Source: Halichoerus grypus (Eukaryota > Chordata > Mammalia > Carnivora > Phocidae). Taken from it: 64,000 nucleotides of DNA. Of the stretch, positions 35,005 through 46,457 are shown piece by piece. Below the pieces are notes generated by a model. That model saw only the letters and a list, made by a program, of their open reading frames with translations, ran no database searches and was not told the origin of the DNA. Both the position numbers and the translations under genes were made by a program. Within the stretch, counting starts at the first letter, position 1. Each line of letters opens with the position of its first letter. The stretch lies in NCBI RefSeq assembly GCF_964656455.1, contig NC_135726.1:4102001-4166000 (forward strand), read 5' to 3'.

Positions 35005-36023
35005 CTGTTTAGAAAGAAAATGATCAGTAAATATGGCATTAGTTAAGAACACAGCTACACAAACTATAAGAGTCTCAATAATTATTTTCTTTTTGAAGCT
35101 AAAACCTTAAAGTCTTCTAATTAACACAGCTATGCCATTTCATTTCTGTGACAAATAATTTGCCAAAAATAAGTAATGACTATAAAACCGTATTTAATGT
35201 TAGAGCTATGAAAACCAGAAACCGGTATTCATTTTCCACTCTCAGGGTAGCTTAGGGAGACTTTCAGAAGGTAGAAATTTAAATTAAATTATAATAAAAA
35301 GCAAATAATATTTTGCCTAAAAACACCCCTCAATGAAATCTGACTTTATTGGCTTACTTTCTGAGACTAGGGTATAGGTATTTTGGACAACTTAAAAAGA
35401 AAATCATGACGACTAACTTAGGGATTTAAAGTCACTGCTATATTTATGGCTTCCCTAATTAGTGTAATTTAGTAATTCAGAAAGTATGCACTATGCCAAG
35501 AGTTCATCCTCTCTATAAAAGTGCTCTTCAGAGGCATGCTCTCAAATTCTCCATCTCCCGACCTCCTCCACTGACAACCTTATCTGCAGTCTGCAGACAG
35601 CCTTGCATGAATGCACGTAAATGTGCCCTAAATGAACTCATAGTGGATCAACTCCAAGGCTGGTGACAATACTTCTAAAAATACCAAAGGACAATTAGGA
35701 CTGCAAACTTTTAAAAATTTCTTTGGAACCCTCCGATACTTCCTGTCAACTGGCTGGCAGGAGTATAGACCATCTATACATTCTACCCATCCCAAAATGT
35801 ACATTTTTTTCATAGCTCACATTTCTGAAATTAGGTTAAGTTGTAGAATCAGCTGCATCTTTCAACAGACGTCAAGCATCAGTGTCATCTTATATCTGAT
35901 GAAACAGTTATAAACTCTGAAGTTAAGGAAAGGACACATGCCTTTTCATTTATCCGTAATGCATAATTGAAGATCTCTCCGAATCTAGCACAAGAGGCCA
36001 ACTTCTTCTCAAGGCAAGTATTT

Positions 36024-36043
36024 AAAAAAAAAAAAAAAAAAAA
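36024..36043. repeat. Poly(A) run, A20
   Basis: Twenty consecutive A with no SINE body adjacent on either side. Confidence 0.95.
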
Positions 36044-37010
36044 GCGTACTACCACAAGGACTGTGCTCTACTACAAGTAACTTAATATTTTTCACCTTGG
36101 AAGTTTTTCAACAAGCAGCCCCTAAGAGAGGCCCGTTATATGCAAGTTAGTTGGGGACAGGGACGCCACCAGTCTCCTAACTCTTCATCTGCTTTGTGAT
36201 CACACCTGGGAGGCGGGGGGTACACCTTCCCAACAACAAAAAGTTCCTGAAAAAGAAATACTAATGATGGCTATACCTCACAGCACATTTTCGTATAAAG
36301 TCACCAATATAAGCATTTGAATCCTTTGGCCTCTGAGCACTGGTCTTTTTTTCCTTATTTTGAAAACAATCACCAAAGAGAAATTAATTTCTCTATTATC
36401 ACACCTAAGAGTAAACTGTCCACTTTGACTTGAGGCATCGCCTACTCCGTGACACCTCGAGGCTGCAATGCTACTACACGGACTGACACGGATGCACGTG
36501 AGGAAATGAACGCTCCACGGGGGGAGGCTCCCCTTCGGAGACTGTAGTGCGCAATGTGAAATCAAAACGGACGTGCGCTGTGGCCTGCAGCCTGTGCAAG
36601 AGTTTAATTATTTCCAACAGACACAGTGCCTTCCACATTTCAATCCTTACTCTTATCATATCACAGAATATTCTAGAACGTGATAGGACATTACGGAACC
36701 ATTTCAATATACTAAGTTTATTACCAAAACATTCACCCCGTAGCGGGTCTGACTGTACCACTGAAGGGCAGAGAGTCCTACCCAGAACAATTCCTCTTCT
36801 TATCCACAACACGTCTCACGGACACACGTGCACCCTGCACTGCACAGAGGAGGAGTCAGCACGGAGCCCAGTCTGTGGGCTGAAGGAGTGGTGAAGCCTG
36901 CAAACCCAGGCTTGAAACAACACAGTCGATGCATCGAGTGAATGGGGCCTCCGTGCTCAGGCCACGCAGACAGTGGGTTGTTGGGAGAAGGAAAACTAGC
37001 TCAAATAAAA

Positions 37011-37176
37011 CAATGCCATCCCAACACAGCACTCTGCCAAGCGTGCTCCTGCAGCGCCCAGGGTGCTGGACAGGCCCCACAGTCTGCAATGCTCGGGGGC
37101 CCCCAGAGACTGTCATGCCCTCCATATCTGAGAACTGCTGCTTAAGTGGCCTCCTCAGCTGATTTCTCCAATTAAG
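37011..37176 (+). repeat. Unnamed dispersed repeat, copy A (hAT-like by eye)
   Basis: From CAATGCCATCC to CTGATTTCTCCAATTAAG this segment aligns along its whole length with 40166-40332, at roughly 75 percent by eye. Both contain AACACAGCACT, GAGAACTGCTG and CCTCCTCAGCTGATT. The style (CCAAGYGTGCYCC, 'gagaactgctg') recalls non-autonomous hAT elements, but no family is assigned. Confidence 0.6.
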
Positions 37177-38257
37177 AGAGCACCTAGCGCACCTAGCTGT
37201 GTGCAAAGTGCTTATTATCACAGAGGGCACAAAGATTAGTATGGCAAAGTCCCTGCCTCACGGAGTGACAGTGACTAGTAGAAAAACACCTCAGACTGAA
37301 GCTGACAGTGCAGAGGAAGGGCAAGATAAGGCCTCAACAGCTTTACAGAAAGAATGCTTCCAGATACAGAAAAGAACGACCAATTTCAGTCAGAAGCTAC
37401 AGAGAAGTCAGTGGAACTGGCAGGACTGCCGGCGGGGGGGAATAGAGGCTATTTCCAGCTCTAGGATCAGACTAAAAAAAAGCAGAGGTACAGAAGGCAC
37501 GCCATGATGAGGAGCCCCTGCAAAGAGCTTGCTGTAGCTGCCTATGGTGGGAGGTAGAACAAACCATCCTAAATCATTCATCCAGAAACACACTGAAGGT
37601 CTACAACATTCCAGATACTATAGTGCACAGCTGCTGAGCACACAGAAATGGATGATTATGATCCCTGCCACCCACAGCCGAACTCTGTCCAAAGAGGGAG
37701 GCAGATTCATTACTGGACGGCAGGACAGGCACTGTAAAAGAAAGAAACGTCATAGAAGCACAAGAGAACAGAAAAGGCCCCAGAGAAATGGGCCTTTAAG
37801 CTGGCCTGTCACTACCAGTGTGAGCAGGTGGCAAGATCCCAGCTGTGTTTTGGCAGATTAAAAGATGGACTTGAGAGGAGAGACAATGGAGAGAAGGAGC
37901 CACAAAGCAGGAACTAAGCAGACAGGACAGCCTAGGAGGAGTGGTGCGGTGTGAGGAAGGGAAGGAGAGGAGCTGGAGGAGCATCCAATCTGCAGCCCGG
38001 GCCCCGGGGAGGATGGTGAGGCCATGAACCGAACAAGAAAGAAAGGAGTAACACGAAAGGGGAAAGAACAAAACATTTTAAAGCACTGAGCAGACATCCG
38101 TAGCATGCTTACTATGTGCAAAGTACTTGGGAGAGAGAAATCCGACAGACTCAGAACCCAGCTGCTCTGAAGGATGGGCAGCCAGGCAGGGCGTCTGGAC
38201 CCCTCCAGCTCACTCCATTTCACTCTTGTCCTGAGCCACCATTAGAACTGCTCTTTC

Positions 38258-38460
38258 TTTTTCTTTTAAAGATTATTTATCTATTTGACAGAGAGAGAGA
38301 GTGCGAGCACACAAGCAGGGGGAGCGGCAGGCAAAGGGAGAGGGAGAAGTAGGCTTCCCCACTGATCAGGGAGCCCGATGTGGGACTCGATCCCAGGACC
38401 CCAGGATCATGACCTGAGCCGAAAGCAGATGCTTAACTGACCGAGCCACCCAGGTGCCCC
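38258..38460 (-). mobile_element. CAN-SINE
   Basis: TTTTAAAGATTATTTATCTATTTGACAGAGAG at the left, GAGCCACCCAGGTGCCCC at the right. A perfect 15-bp target duplication TAGAACTGCTCTTTC lies at 38243-38257 and 38461-38475. Confidence 0.95.
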
Positions 38461-39298
38461 TAGAACTGCTCTTTCCCTCAGGCTCCCAGATCACGGTTTC
38501 CCACAAACTGCTAAGAATGTTAGATACTATCAGCTCTCTAATTATACTGTACGTAAGAAGTCTGGACACGTTCTTCAAGGTTTATGTTTAAATTATAAAG
38601 AAAACCCCAATCACAGGTCTGACCATGCTAATGAAACAGGGAACCAGGCCCCTGGCTCTCAAAGCAAAGGGTTAGCATCTGCTTCTCCAAGGCCAGCAAG
38701 GGCCTTTAATGATCCAAACCGTACACTGGGCCACAGAGATCGGACCTGCGCCCCGGCAACCTGCAGTAACCAAACAACCCGCCATTACTCAACCATGCAA
38801 AATCACTGCATCTCAGTAAGCACTGTCCCCAGTAATGAGCTCTATGTCTGTGACAGAGACCAAAAGTAACAGACTGGGAAGTGAAAAGGTCCTCTGACTT
38901 CCCGAGAGCATTAAGTGACAGACTATGACATAAATGTAAACTGCAGAACAGATCTGAGCTGTCGCTGAGCCGTGCAAAGAACACATTCTCAGAGAATCAC
39001 CAGCTCTGGGCCCAGGAGCCTCGACAACCAGAAGAAAGGCCACTGGAGAACTTTTACAAAAAGCACTGGCTACAAAAGACACACGGGTGCCATTGAGAAT
39101 GGTCAAGAAAAAACAGGATCAAACAACTATTTCCTTAACTAAACCTTGAACATCTGACACTCCGAAGCACAGAATATACTTCATTAATCAAAATGGTTCA
39201 GAGATTAAACATGCTATAGTTTATAGCAAAAACCTCAAGCAGTAAGAGAGTGTTTATTCGACAGGTATGAACCAGCAGAAAAACATGATTTCCAAAGA

Positions 39299-39320
39299 GC
39301 CCCCCCCCGCCCCCGCCCGC
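39299..39320 (-). promoter_or_regulatory. USP10: G-quadruplex-prone tract in intron 3 near the exon 3 donor
   Basis: The plus strand is CCCCCCCCCCGCCCCCGCCCGC, so the transcript carries four or more G runs separated by single C. It lies about 49-72 nt downstream of the exon 3 5' splice site. Structure and function are inferred. Confidence 0.45.
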
Positions 39321-39370
39321 ACACATGGTCCGACAGCACGTCAGGGAGATGGAGGAGAGAAGCAGCTTAC

Positions 39371-39431
39371 CGTCGGGTAGTTCGCCTGGAGCTTGTGTGC
39401 CGCACAGAACTGCTCCACTGTATGGAGGGAG
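39371..39431 (-). CDS. USP10: USP10 coding exon 3 (residues 31-50 plus one base of codon 51)
   Basis: This 61-nt exon lies between acceptor CCCTGTGCAG and donor GTAAGC. It encodes LPPYSGAVLCGTQAPGELPD and the first base of Gly51. It is part of the disordered N-terminal regulatory region. It starts in phase 0 and ends in phase 1, so skipping it would break the frame. A very G-rich tract on the transcribed strand starts about 49 nt past the donor. Confidence 0.95.
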
Positions 39432-40165
39432 CTGCACAGGGAAGTGGGAAACAAATTTTAATTCAACAAAATGTTAGAACCCAACCCATTCTTTTTCATT
39501 AAAACTCTTTATCCAACTTTTCTCATGACATTTTTTAAACAAAATAACATACATTGAGACAGTAAAATTAAATCACCTTCATTTAAGATAAAAATACCAC
39601 AGGAATTGTTTTAAATACTGTCATTAAGATCCAAAAATGAGGCAAAAAATAAAAATAAAAAAGATTCCAATAGACATGTAAGTCAACTACAATAAAATGC
39701 CACGATAAACCCTTAGTTTCGTAGGACGTGAGAGACTGCCCACAGAGACCACAGCCACTGCTCTGGGCCACTAACAGAGGTCTTAGTGACCGCATGCATG
39801 TCACCCTCGCAGCACTGCATGTCCGCACAGCAGGGCAGGCCAGGACCAGGCCCCCGGGAAGAGTGCAGAGAGCCCACAGAGAAGTCTGGGAACCACGGCT
39901 CCCTTTTTACCACAGTGCCTTATGTAAATGAATTAATGGCTGAAATCACATTCCTTGTTTGGAAGAGAGAAAGCAAAATGGCAAGTATCTGACCTCTTTG
40001 TAAAAACCAGGAAGGTATTATGAATATCCCAAATTTTTCTTCTTCCTAGCCATCCCGTAATATTTAAGAACTGGAAATGTTTCAAACGGACACATTGGGG
40101 ATGAGAAAGTTCAGGATGGAAGAGATAAGGTAAGCGGACTTAAAAGAGAGAACAAAAGAACAAAG

Positions 40166-40332
40166 CAATGACATCCTAACACAGCACTTCTCCAAGTGTG
40201 CCCCCCGCAACACCCGGGGTTCCCAAATGGGCCCCGCAGGGTGCAACGCTCAAGGGCCCCGGCAATTCTCAGGCCGGCCACTGCCTGAGAACTGCTGCGG
40301 AAAGGGCCTCCTCAGCTGATTGCTCCAATTAA
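40166..40332 (+). repeat. Unnamed dispersed repeat, copy B (hAT-like by eye)
   Basis: Partner of 37011-37176 in the same orientation, 3.16 kb away and on the other side of exon 3. It runs from CAATGACATCC to CTGATTGCTCCAATTAA. Confidence 0.6.
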
Positions 40333-40741
40333 CTCTTAGCAAGTTGATTCAATGATCACAGTAAGGAAGTTCTCTCCCCCACGGAATGAATGACAAGTAA
40401 GAACCTAAGGAAACAAAGGGCAGTTCAAAACGAACTGAAGGCTTGCAGGACCTGAGAGCTGCACGTTTGTCCACTGGGGGGTGCCCAGGGATCATCACGC
40501 TGACACAAAAGAAGCCATTCTGAGTGCTGGCCAAGGGCTACACCGGGCCTTGCACCTGCAGCACAAAGATCAGTCAAACGCGCGCACACGGTGCTCCAGC
40601 ATTTACCGCTGGCACAGACACATGGAGCAAAGAAGGTGCATCTGAGAACCAATCAGGTTCATGTCCCCCTGCAGTCACAAAAGAAGTTTAGCAAACTCCC
40701 AGATACAGAATACCTTTTCTTTTTCTATCAGTGACATCAGG

Positions 40742-40755
40742 GTGCCCCCTGGTGA
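40742..40755 (-). promoter_or_regulatory. CTCF-like motif
   Basis: On the minus strand TCACCAGGGGGCAC fits the CTCF core CCASYAGRKGGCRS at 13 of 14 positions. It lies in intron 2. Occupancy is not shown by sequence. Confidence 0.5.
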
Positions 40756-41334
40756 TGGAAATCTATACATAAACTGTGAGGCACTAAAAGTGCTTGTTTT
40801 TCTAATCATGCTGTAGTTACACAAAATGTGGTTCAGTGGTAGAGACAGGACCTGAAAACAGACACCCCACCCCAGTAGACCCCACGGCAACACTGCATTT
40901 TCTGTTCGTGTTTACAACACTTATTCAGAGTTACTAAGCTGGTAAGAAGGTAACCGTGGGAATTAGTGCTATGATGAGTTCAGGTACAAAAGGGTGTGTG
41001 TGTATCTTTTTTACTCTATAGGCACATGGCACCTTTAATTCAACAAACCTCTGTCATTTATGAGATACCCCCTAGTCTGTGGTAAATGTGTATTTATTAC
41101 AGACAGCAGGATGAAATTGTAAGAATTGCTCAAAGTTCTCTCCTTAACTATATGGCTACTTAAAAGAACATTAAATTATAAAATCAAAGCAAAAAAAAAA
41201 ATCTCACACATGAATTCAAGGTGAGCAATGTAAAAAACTGAAATCTAGTTATATTAGATACAAAGTCAAATCAACTTGGTCTAAAAACAGTGTTACCATC
41301 TTGTGAAGTCAGTACTCAGGCCCTTTGATTATGA

Positions 41335-41735
41335 AGGTAATATTTTAAACAAACACTGTATGATATCCCTATCTTTGGAATCTAACAAAAAACAAAACAC
41401 AAAAACTCAAATCAAAAAAACAAAGAGTGCATGGCACCAGCAAAGGCTCAGGAAGGGGGCGGGGGAGCCGCAGGGTCAGGACTGACACTTGCAACCAGCA
41501 GATAAACACGTCCCGGGGCTCTAATACACAGTACGGGGATTACAGACAGCACACCTTATTATAAACTTCAAGCATGCTGAGAAGCCAGACTTTAATTGTT
41601 CCCACCACTAAATGAAATGGCAGCTAATGCTACAACAGCAATCTTGCAATAGAAACGTATCAAATCAGTACGGCGTACACCTTAAATTTACAGGATTTTA
41701 TATGTCAATTATATTTCATAAAATAAAATGAAACG
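41335..41735 (+). mobile_element. LINE-1 3' UTR fragment
   Basis: CACTGTATGATATCCCTATCTTTGGAATCTAAC, a G-rich segment near 41455, then GTACACCTTAAATTTACAG and TATGTCAATTATATTTCATAAAATAAAAT reproduce the L1 3' end layout. No coding part. Confidence 0.75.
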
Positions 41736-41826
41736 TTTTAAAGTCTTTTTGGCACCGCCACTATTTGTTCTACTGTCTAAAAGACCCTCATGAACCTTAA
41801 ATCTCTCCTTTGAAATCCCACGAAGA

Positions 41827-41996
41827 GGGGCGCCTGGGTGGCTCAGTTGTTAAGCATCTGCCTTTGGCTCAGGTCATGATCCCGGGGTCCTGTGGGGCTC
41901 CCTGCTCCGCGGGAAGCCTGCTTCTCCCTCTCCCACTCCCCCTGCTTGTGTTCCCTCTCTCCTGTCTCTCTCTGTCAAATAAATAAATAAAATCCT

Positions 41997-42027
<31 letters not shown>

Positions 42028-42032
42028 GAAAA
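41827..42032 (+). mobile_element. CAN-SINE with small internal deletion
   Basis: Near-consensus head and CT-rich body, but the GGGATCGAGCCCCGCATC segment is missing at about 41892. Its tail is AATCCTAAAA plus an (AAAAG)n run. The perfect target duplication GAAATCCCACGAAGA is at 41812-41826 and 42033-42047. Confidence 0.95.
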
Positions 42033-43114
42033 GAAATCCCACGAAGACACCAAAACACCAAGAATAACAGCGCACCCGCAGCTGAACCATGCTATCCTGG
42101 GCTTGTGTGTTCAGTAACACATTAAAGTGTGCATGTGTTGTCTCAAATGTTGAGTTCTGGAAGTCTCAAGAACAATGAGCATTCTTTCTTTATTTCTGAA
42201 CACTAATGACATGATTATGACTGGGGTTCAAAACATGCTTATTCAATAAACTGACTATTTTTTCCATTTGGAGAAATTCACCTTTAAATCACAATGGCTT
42301 ATAAACTACAGCACAGCTTTAGAAAAGATATGTTACCTTCAAATTTATACTAACATTTAGGATCACACACAGAAATCAGCTGAGGTTGTTTCTTCTGATT
42401 CTGTCAAACTGCTGACCTATCTGGCCTGTGGCAAGCTTTCAAACAGGCAAACTAAAACAGAGTCCAAAACTCAGCTGAGAGGATCAGTGCTTTAGCTGAA
42501 AGGTAGAATGTTTTTACATTTTAACACCTGCTGTTTCTCAAACTTTGTTTTATCAGTTCTGAGCCCCAAGTAGAGAAAAAATGTTGTATCAAGTTCCTAG
42601 CAGCCAAAGAAGTATATGGACACCAGGGAGGGGTTCTGGTTCGTGCCAGGGGCACAGGGCAGGGGAGCGCTGGTTGGGGCTGCAGTCATTTTCAGTGCAA
42701 GATAAAAGGCGCAGCCACATGTTGCAGTTCGGGGCAGAGAACATCACGCTCACACCCACTGATCCAGCCACACATCACCCCATGAAACAGTCTGTGTCCC
42801 ATGTGATTATATTATTAGATACTCCAGACTCCTAAATTATAATAATTACAATACTGAGAAAGATAGCTTGGCCCAGTCACGTTAATTTGCCTGCATTTCC
42901 CTTTTGCAGGTTACTGGACCGACCATATGTGTTTTTGATAGACAACATCTGTCAATGCATTCTCAAAAGCAAAAATACAGAAGACCCCAAAATAAGCAAG
43001 ACTTAGATTTCTGGCTATAATTCATTCTGATAAGACAGAGCCATTATTTCTGCAATAAAAAGTTTGACATAACTTTACCACCAACACCCGTATCTGCTAC
43101 ATTTGTTACCCACT

Positions 43115-43285
43115 AGGTATTCCACCATACCCTAATGATTTCCCAACATTTCTGTGAGGTAAGTAAACATTCTCCATGTTCTCATTTAAGAAAGCACAAT
43201 GCAATGGAGGAACTGCCCAAGACTGCCCAGCCTGCTTATGTAGCAGAGTGAGGAAGGAGCCCAGCTTCTTCAGACTTAAATATGG
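43115..43285 (-). repeat. MIR SINE (decayed)
   Basis: Reverse MIR blocks: TTTCTGTGAGGTAAGTAAACATTCTCCATG, then CTCATTTAAGAAAGCACAATGCAATGGAGGAACTGCCCAAGAC. Confidence 0.5.
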
Positions 43286-43610
43286 TACCTTTTCCACTTT
43301 CACATCACAGGAAAACCCAAGGTTTAATTCTGACACTTACTTTCAAACAAGCACTTACAAACCCACACAAATGCACACACTTGAGAAAAGTTTTTGTAAA
43401 ACACACAAGTTGGGCTTTATCATTTTTTAAAACCATAACTGCAAAGAGCACAGTCTATCCTCTTCCTGGCAGGTGCCTCTGTATCTTACCATGATTCGAA
43501 GACAGAAATGATTTAAAATTCAAACCATAGAAGAGTATATAGAGTAGAACTTCAGTTAACACTAATGCTTGGGAAATACGGGATCTGGTTATGCTTTGCC
43601 TAATTAACTA

Positions 43611-43646
43611 TTGTTGTTTTTTTGTTTTTGTTTTTGTTTTTTTTGG
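43611..43646. repeat. (TTTTTG)n low-complexity tract
   Basis: TTGTTG followed by repeats of T5-7 and G up to TTTTTTTTGG. Confidence 0.9.
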
Positions 43647-43959
43647 TCAGGAAACACTAAACTTCAAGCCTTATTCTACAGAATCTAAAATGCACAGATA
43701 ACATTTTATTGCCTTAGGAAATACATCATACAATTTCGCTTCATGGTTTCCTGGCTCCTATCTTTATATTCCTTAAAATCCTAACTGTTACCATCAATGA
43801 ACGCAAAACAGACAGAGATGGCATGGAACTCGATTTACTAGTTTTTTAAAATAAAACCTGATACAAGCTTTGTCTTCTTTGATTTCCTCCCTTTTCCTAA
43901 AATGAAAGAGGAGAAACCAAAAAATCTCTCTCTCGTCTGTGCAGCTGAAGTAACGCTTT

Positions 43960-44110
43960 CAACACGCTGTCATTTAATCCTTCCTCCACAGCTCCAGAAA
44001 GAGTTTAGAGTTCCAGAAGCCAAGGTAAAGCAGGAAGGACCGGCCAAGGCCACATGCAACGCTGGCCCTGTGGCTCCAAATCTAAGGAGTCAGCCTCTCC
44101 TGCTCCTCTC
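43960..44110 (-). repeat. MIR SINE (decayed)
   Basis: CATTTAATCCTTCCTCCACAG, AGAGTTCCAGAAGCCAAGGTAAAGCAGG and GGCCAAGGCCACATGCAACG correspond to reverse MIR blocks. Confidence 0.45.
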
Positions 44111-44339
44111 CTGAGAAATAAAAGAACTCCGTGCAAAAACACTTCACATGCGTGCAAACCTACCGTGGACATTAAGGGATCTAAGTGGCTGGTTAGGTCT
44201 CATTAAAGTTAAGTTCGGTTTTACTTGATTCGCACCTACTCCCGAGCCCCCCGCCCTTTCTCCTCTTCAATGCAATTTCAACAGTTTTCACATTTACAAT
44301 ACGAATATGAACAAATGTTCCAGGTAAGCTTTTATTAAA

Positions 44340-45668
44340 CTAAAACAGATACCATTACTCACATAGAGAGTGGACATAAAAGAAGACCTGAATGGAAAAA
44401 TACACCAAAATCATGTTTAGGAAAACTAGCATAGAGATTCTAATTCTCCTATAAATTAACCCATACTTTTAACACAATTCCAACTGAAATTTCAATAGGA
44501 TTTTTCATGAAACTTGACATGCTGCTCATAAATTCCCAAGGAAGAGCTGAGGATGAAGGAGAATCAAAATACTTCTGAATAAGTATAAGAGGGTATGTGC
44601 CCTCCCAGAAGATGGATTATAGAGTTGCAGCTATTAAAACAAGTGCTAACGATAGATAAAAGCAGGGGGCCACAGCCACAGGGCACTGCGACTAATGGCC
44701 CAGCGCTCAGCGGCACACTGGGACCACTCACTCCTGCCCTGAGAGAACACAAGTCAGAGCCCCACCCCACAGACAGCAGAGTCCATTCCAACTGCATACC
44801 CACTACAGTGAAAACAAAACCTTAAAGCTTTTAGAAGAAAACCAGTGTCTTTATTACCTCAGAGAAAGGAAATATTTCTTAAAGACATTTACAAACCATG
44901 AGGAAAAAAGCCAATACATTTGGCATTAAAGTTAAAAACGTACTTCCCTTATGCAGCGAAAGAAATAAAAGTGCATCATATATGAAGTTTAAAAGCCCTC
45001 ATGCTAGAAAAAGATACCTGTAACATGCAAAACCAAAGATTATTAATTATATAAGCAGTAAGAAAAAGATAAGCCACTTAATAAAAAAATGTGGATGGGG
45101 AGATAGGGTTAATTCACAGAAGTGGAAATCTGTATCGTCAGCAGGCACATGCAATGAAACAGTTCTCAAGTCTGTCACCCGGGAATTGTAAATTAAAACA
45201 ATGAGAATCCATTCATACCCATCAGACTAACAAAAATTTTAAGTAAGCCTATACTGAGAATAAGCAACAATTTTTTTCTTCAAATGAGATGATGAGAACA
45301 CTCATGCACTGCTCATGGAGATGCAGACTGCTAAACCGCTTCGAAGGCAGATCAGCAGTCTCCAGTAAAACTACAGATGCTTACTCCTTGCAGGCTGACC
45401 AGTTCCATTCCTAGGGCCATATCCTGGAGAAACCCATAGAGGCACGTAAAATATGTTTATTGCAACATTTTTTAACAGTGTACAAACTAAAGACCTAAAT
45501 GGTCCTCGAGAGGAAAAAAGCCAAATGAGCTGTGACAGCTGTTGATAGCTGTTCTATCAGCAGTACTTAGCAATTAAAATTGAGGAACAAAAAACAAAAC
45601 ATAAGAGCATAGATAAATGTAAAGAATATGTTAGTATGAAATAAACAAACTTCAAAATGATGAATATA
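44340..45668 (+). mobile_element. Old LINE-1, decayed ORF2 3' part
   Basis: Phrases of L1 ORF2 in order: ACCCATACTTTTAACACAATTCCAACTG, AATAAGTATAAGAGGGTATGTGCCCTCCCAGAAG, then the reverse-transcriptase-distal region AACACTCATGCACTGCTCATGGAGATGCAGACTG and CAACATTTTTTAACAGTGTACAAAC. It is full of stops and inactive. It continues as 46003-46330 beyond the inserted Tigger-like element. Confidence 0.75.
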
Positions 45669-46002
45669 CAGTTGACCCTTGAACAACATGGGTTTCAACT
45701 GTGCAGGTCCACTTCACAGGCAGATTTATTTCTATAAATACAGTACAGTACTATAAATGTATTTTCTCTTCCTTATTATTTTCCTAATATTTTCTTTTCT
45801 CTAGATTACTTTATTCTAAGAATAACTACGTAATACTTTTAACACACAAAATGTGCTAATCAACTGTTCATATTATCAGTAAGGCTTCTGGTCATCAGTA
45901 GGCTATTAGTAGTTAAGTTTTGGGGGAATCAAAAATTATACACAGATTTTCAAATGAACTGGAGCTGGCGCTCCTAACCCCTGCGTTGTTCAAGAGTCAA
46001 CT
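45669..46002. mobile_element. Tigger/MER8-like DNA transposon (Tc1/mariner, non-autonomous)
   Basis: It starts CAGTTGACCCTTGAACAACA after a TA and ends GTTGTTCAAGAGTCAACT, giving near-perfect terminal inverted repeats of about 18 bp. The interior contains the typical ATACAGTACAGTACTATAAATG and the mirrored TAAGTTTTGGGGGAATCAAAA. Only about 334 bp, with no transposase. It is nested in the old L1. Confidence 0.85.
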
Positions 46003-46330
46003 TCAGTATGAAACCATTTATCATTTAAACCACATAAAACATGATGTTACTATCTGCTGATAACCATGTATGTAGTAAAAGGTGAAAACCATAGTCAGTA
46101 AACAATACCAATTCAGCAGAGTTGTTACTTCTGCGGAGGGAGAGGAATGAGATGGAAGAGGGGTACAAAGGAGGCTTCAACTGTATCTGTGATGTTTTGC
46201 TATTTATAAATATAGCAAAATGTTAGTATCAGTCAAATCTCGTTGGTGGGTTTGGGCATTTCTCCTGTTAGTCCCTGTACTTTTCTGTACATTGGATTTA
46301 TCAAAAAAGCATAAATTTAAAAAATCAAAA
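46003..46330 (+). mobile_element. LINE-1 3' UTR, continuation beyond the Tigger-like insertion
   Basis: TTCTGCGGAGGGAGAGGAATGAG, CTTTTCTGTACATTGGATTTATCAAAAAAG fits an old L1 3' end. It stops about 60 nt before exon 2. Confidence 0.55.
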
Positions 46331-46388
46331 CTAAAATATAGCCATTAATTATATCTACACATATACTCAATAAAATGTTCTGTCTTAC

Positions 46389-46457
46389 CTCAACTGAAGA
46401 GCGAGGAGTCACAAAGAACTGATTGAATTCATCAGGGCTAAAATCTCCAAAAATATA
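46389..46457 (-). CDS. USP10: USP10 coding exon 2 (residues 8-30), FGDF G3BP-binding motif
   Basis: Read on the minus strand between acceptor ...TTTTCCAG and donor GTAAGA, this encodes 23 complete codons beginning [11 protein letters not shown] and ending in RSSVE. FGDF at residues 10-13 is the short linear motif by which USP10 binds the NTF2-like pocket of G3BP1/2 (established for the family). Both boundaries are phase 0, so the exon is frame-neutral. Upstream coding sequence (about seven residues in exon 1) is not in the window. The nearest following exon is 7 kb away at 39431. Confidence 0.96.

Larger units (their letters stand above)
35005..39370 (-). other. USP10: USP10 intron 3
   Basis: 4366-nt intron. 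It includes an A20 run at 36024-36043, one copy of a repeated 166-bp hAT-like segment at 37011-37176, a minus-strand CAN-SINE and a G-rich tract near the donor end (39299-39320). Positions 35.0-36.9 kb have nothing further recognised. MIR/L2-like phrases at 37200-37270 and 37600-37700 are too decayed to call. Confidence 0.85.
39432..46388 (-). other. USP10: USP10 intron 2
   Basis: 6957-nt intron. It holds copy B of the unnamed repeat, a CTCF-like motif, an L1 3' end, a CAN-SINE, decayed MIRs, a (T5G)n tract, and a larger old L1 piece interrupted by a Tigger/MER8-like transposon. 42.05-43.1 kb holds nothing recognised. Confidence 0.85.
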
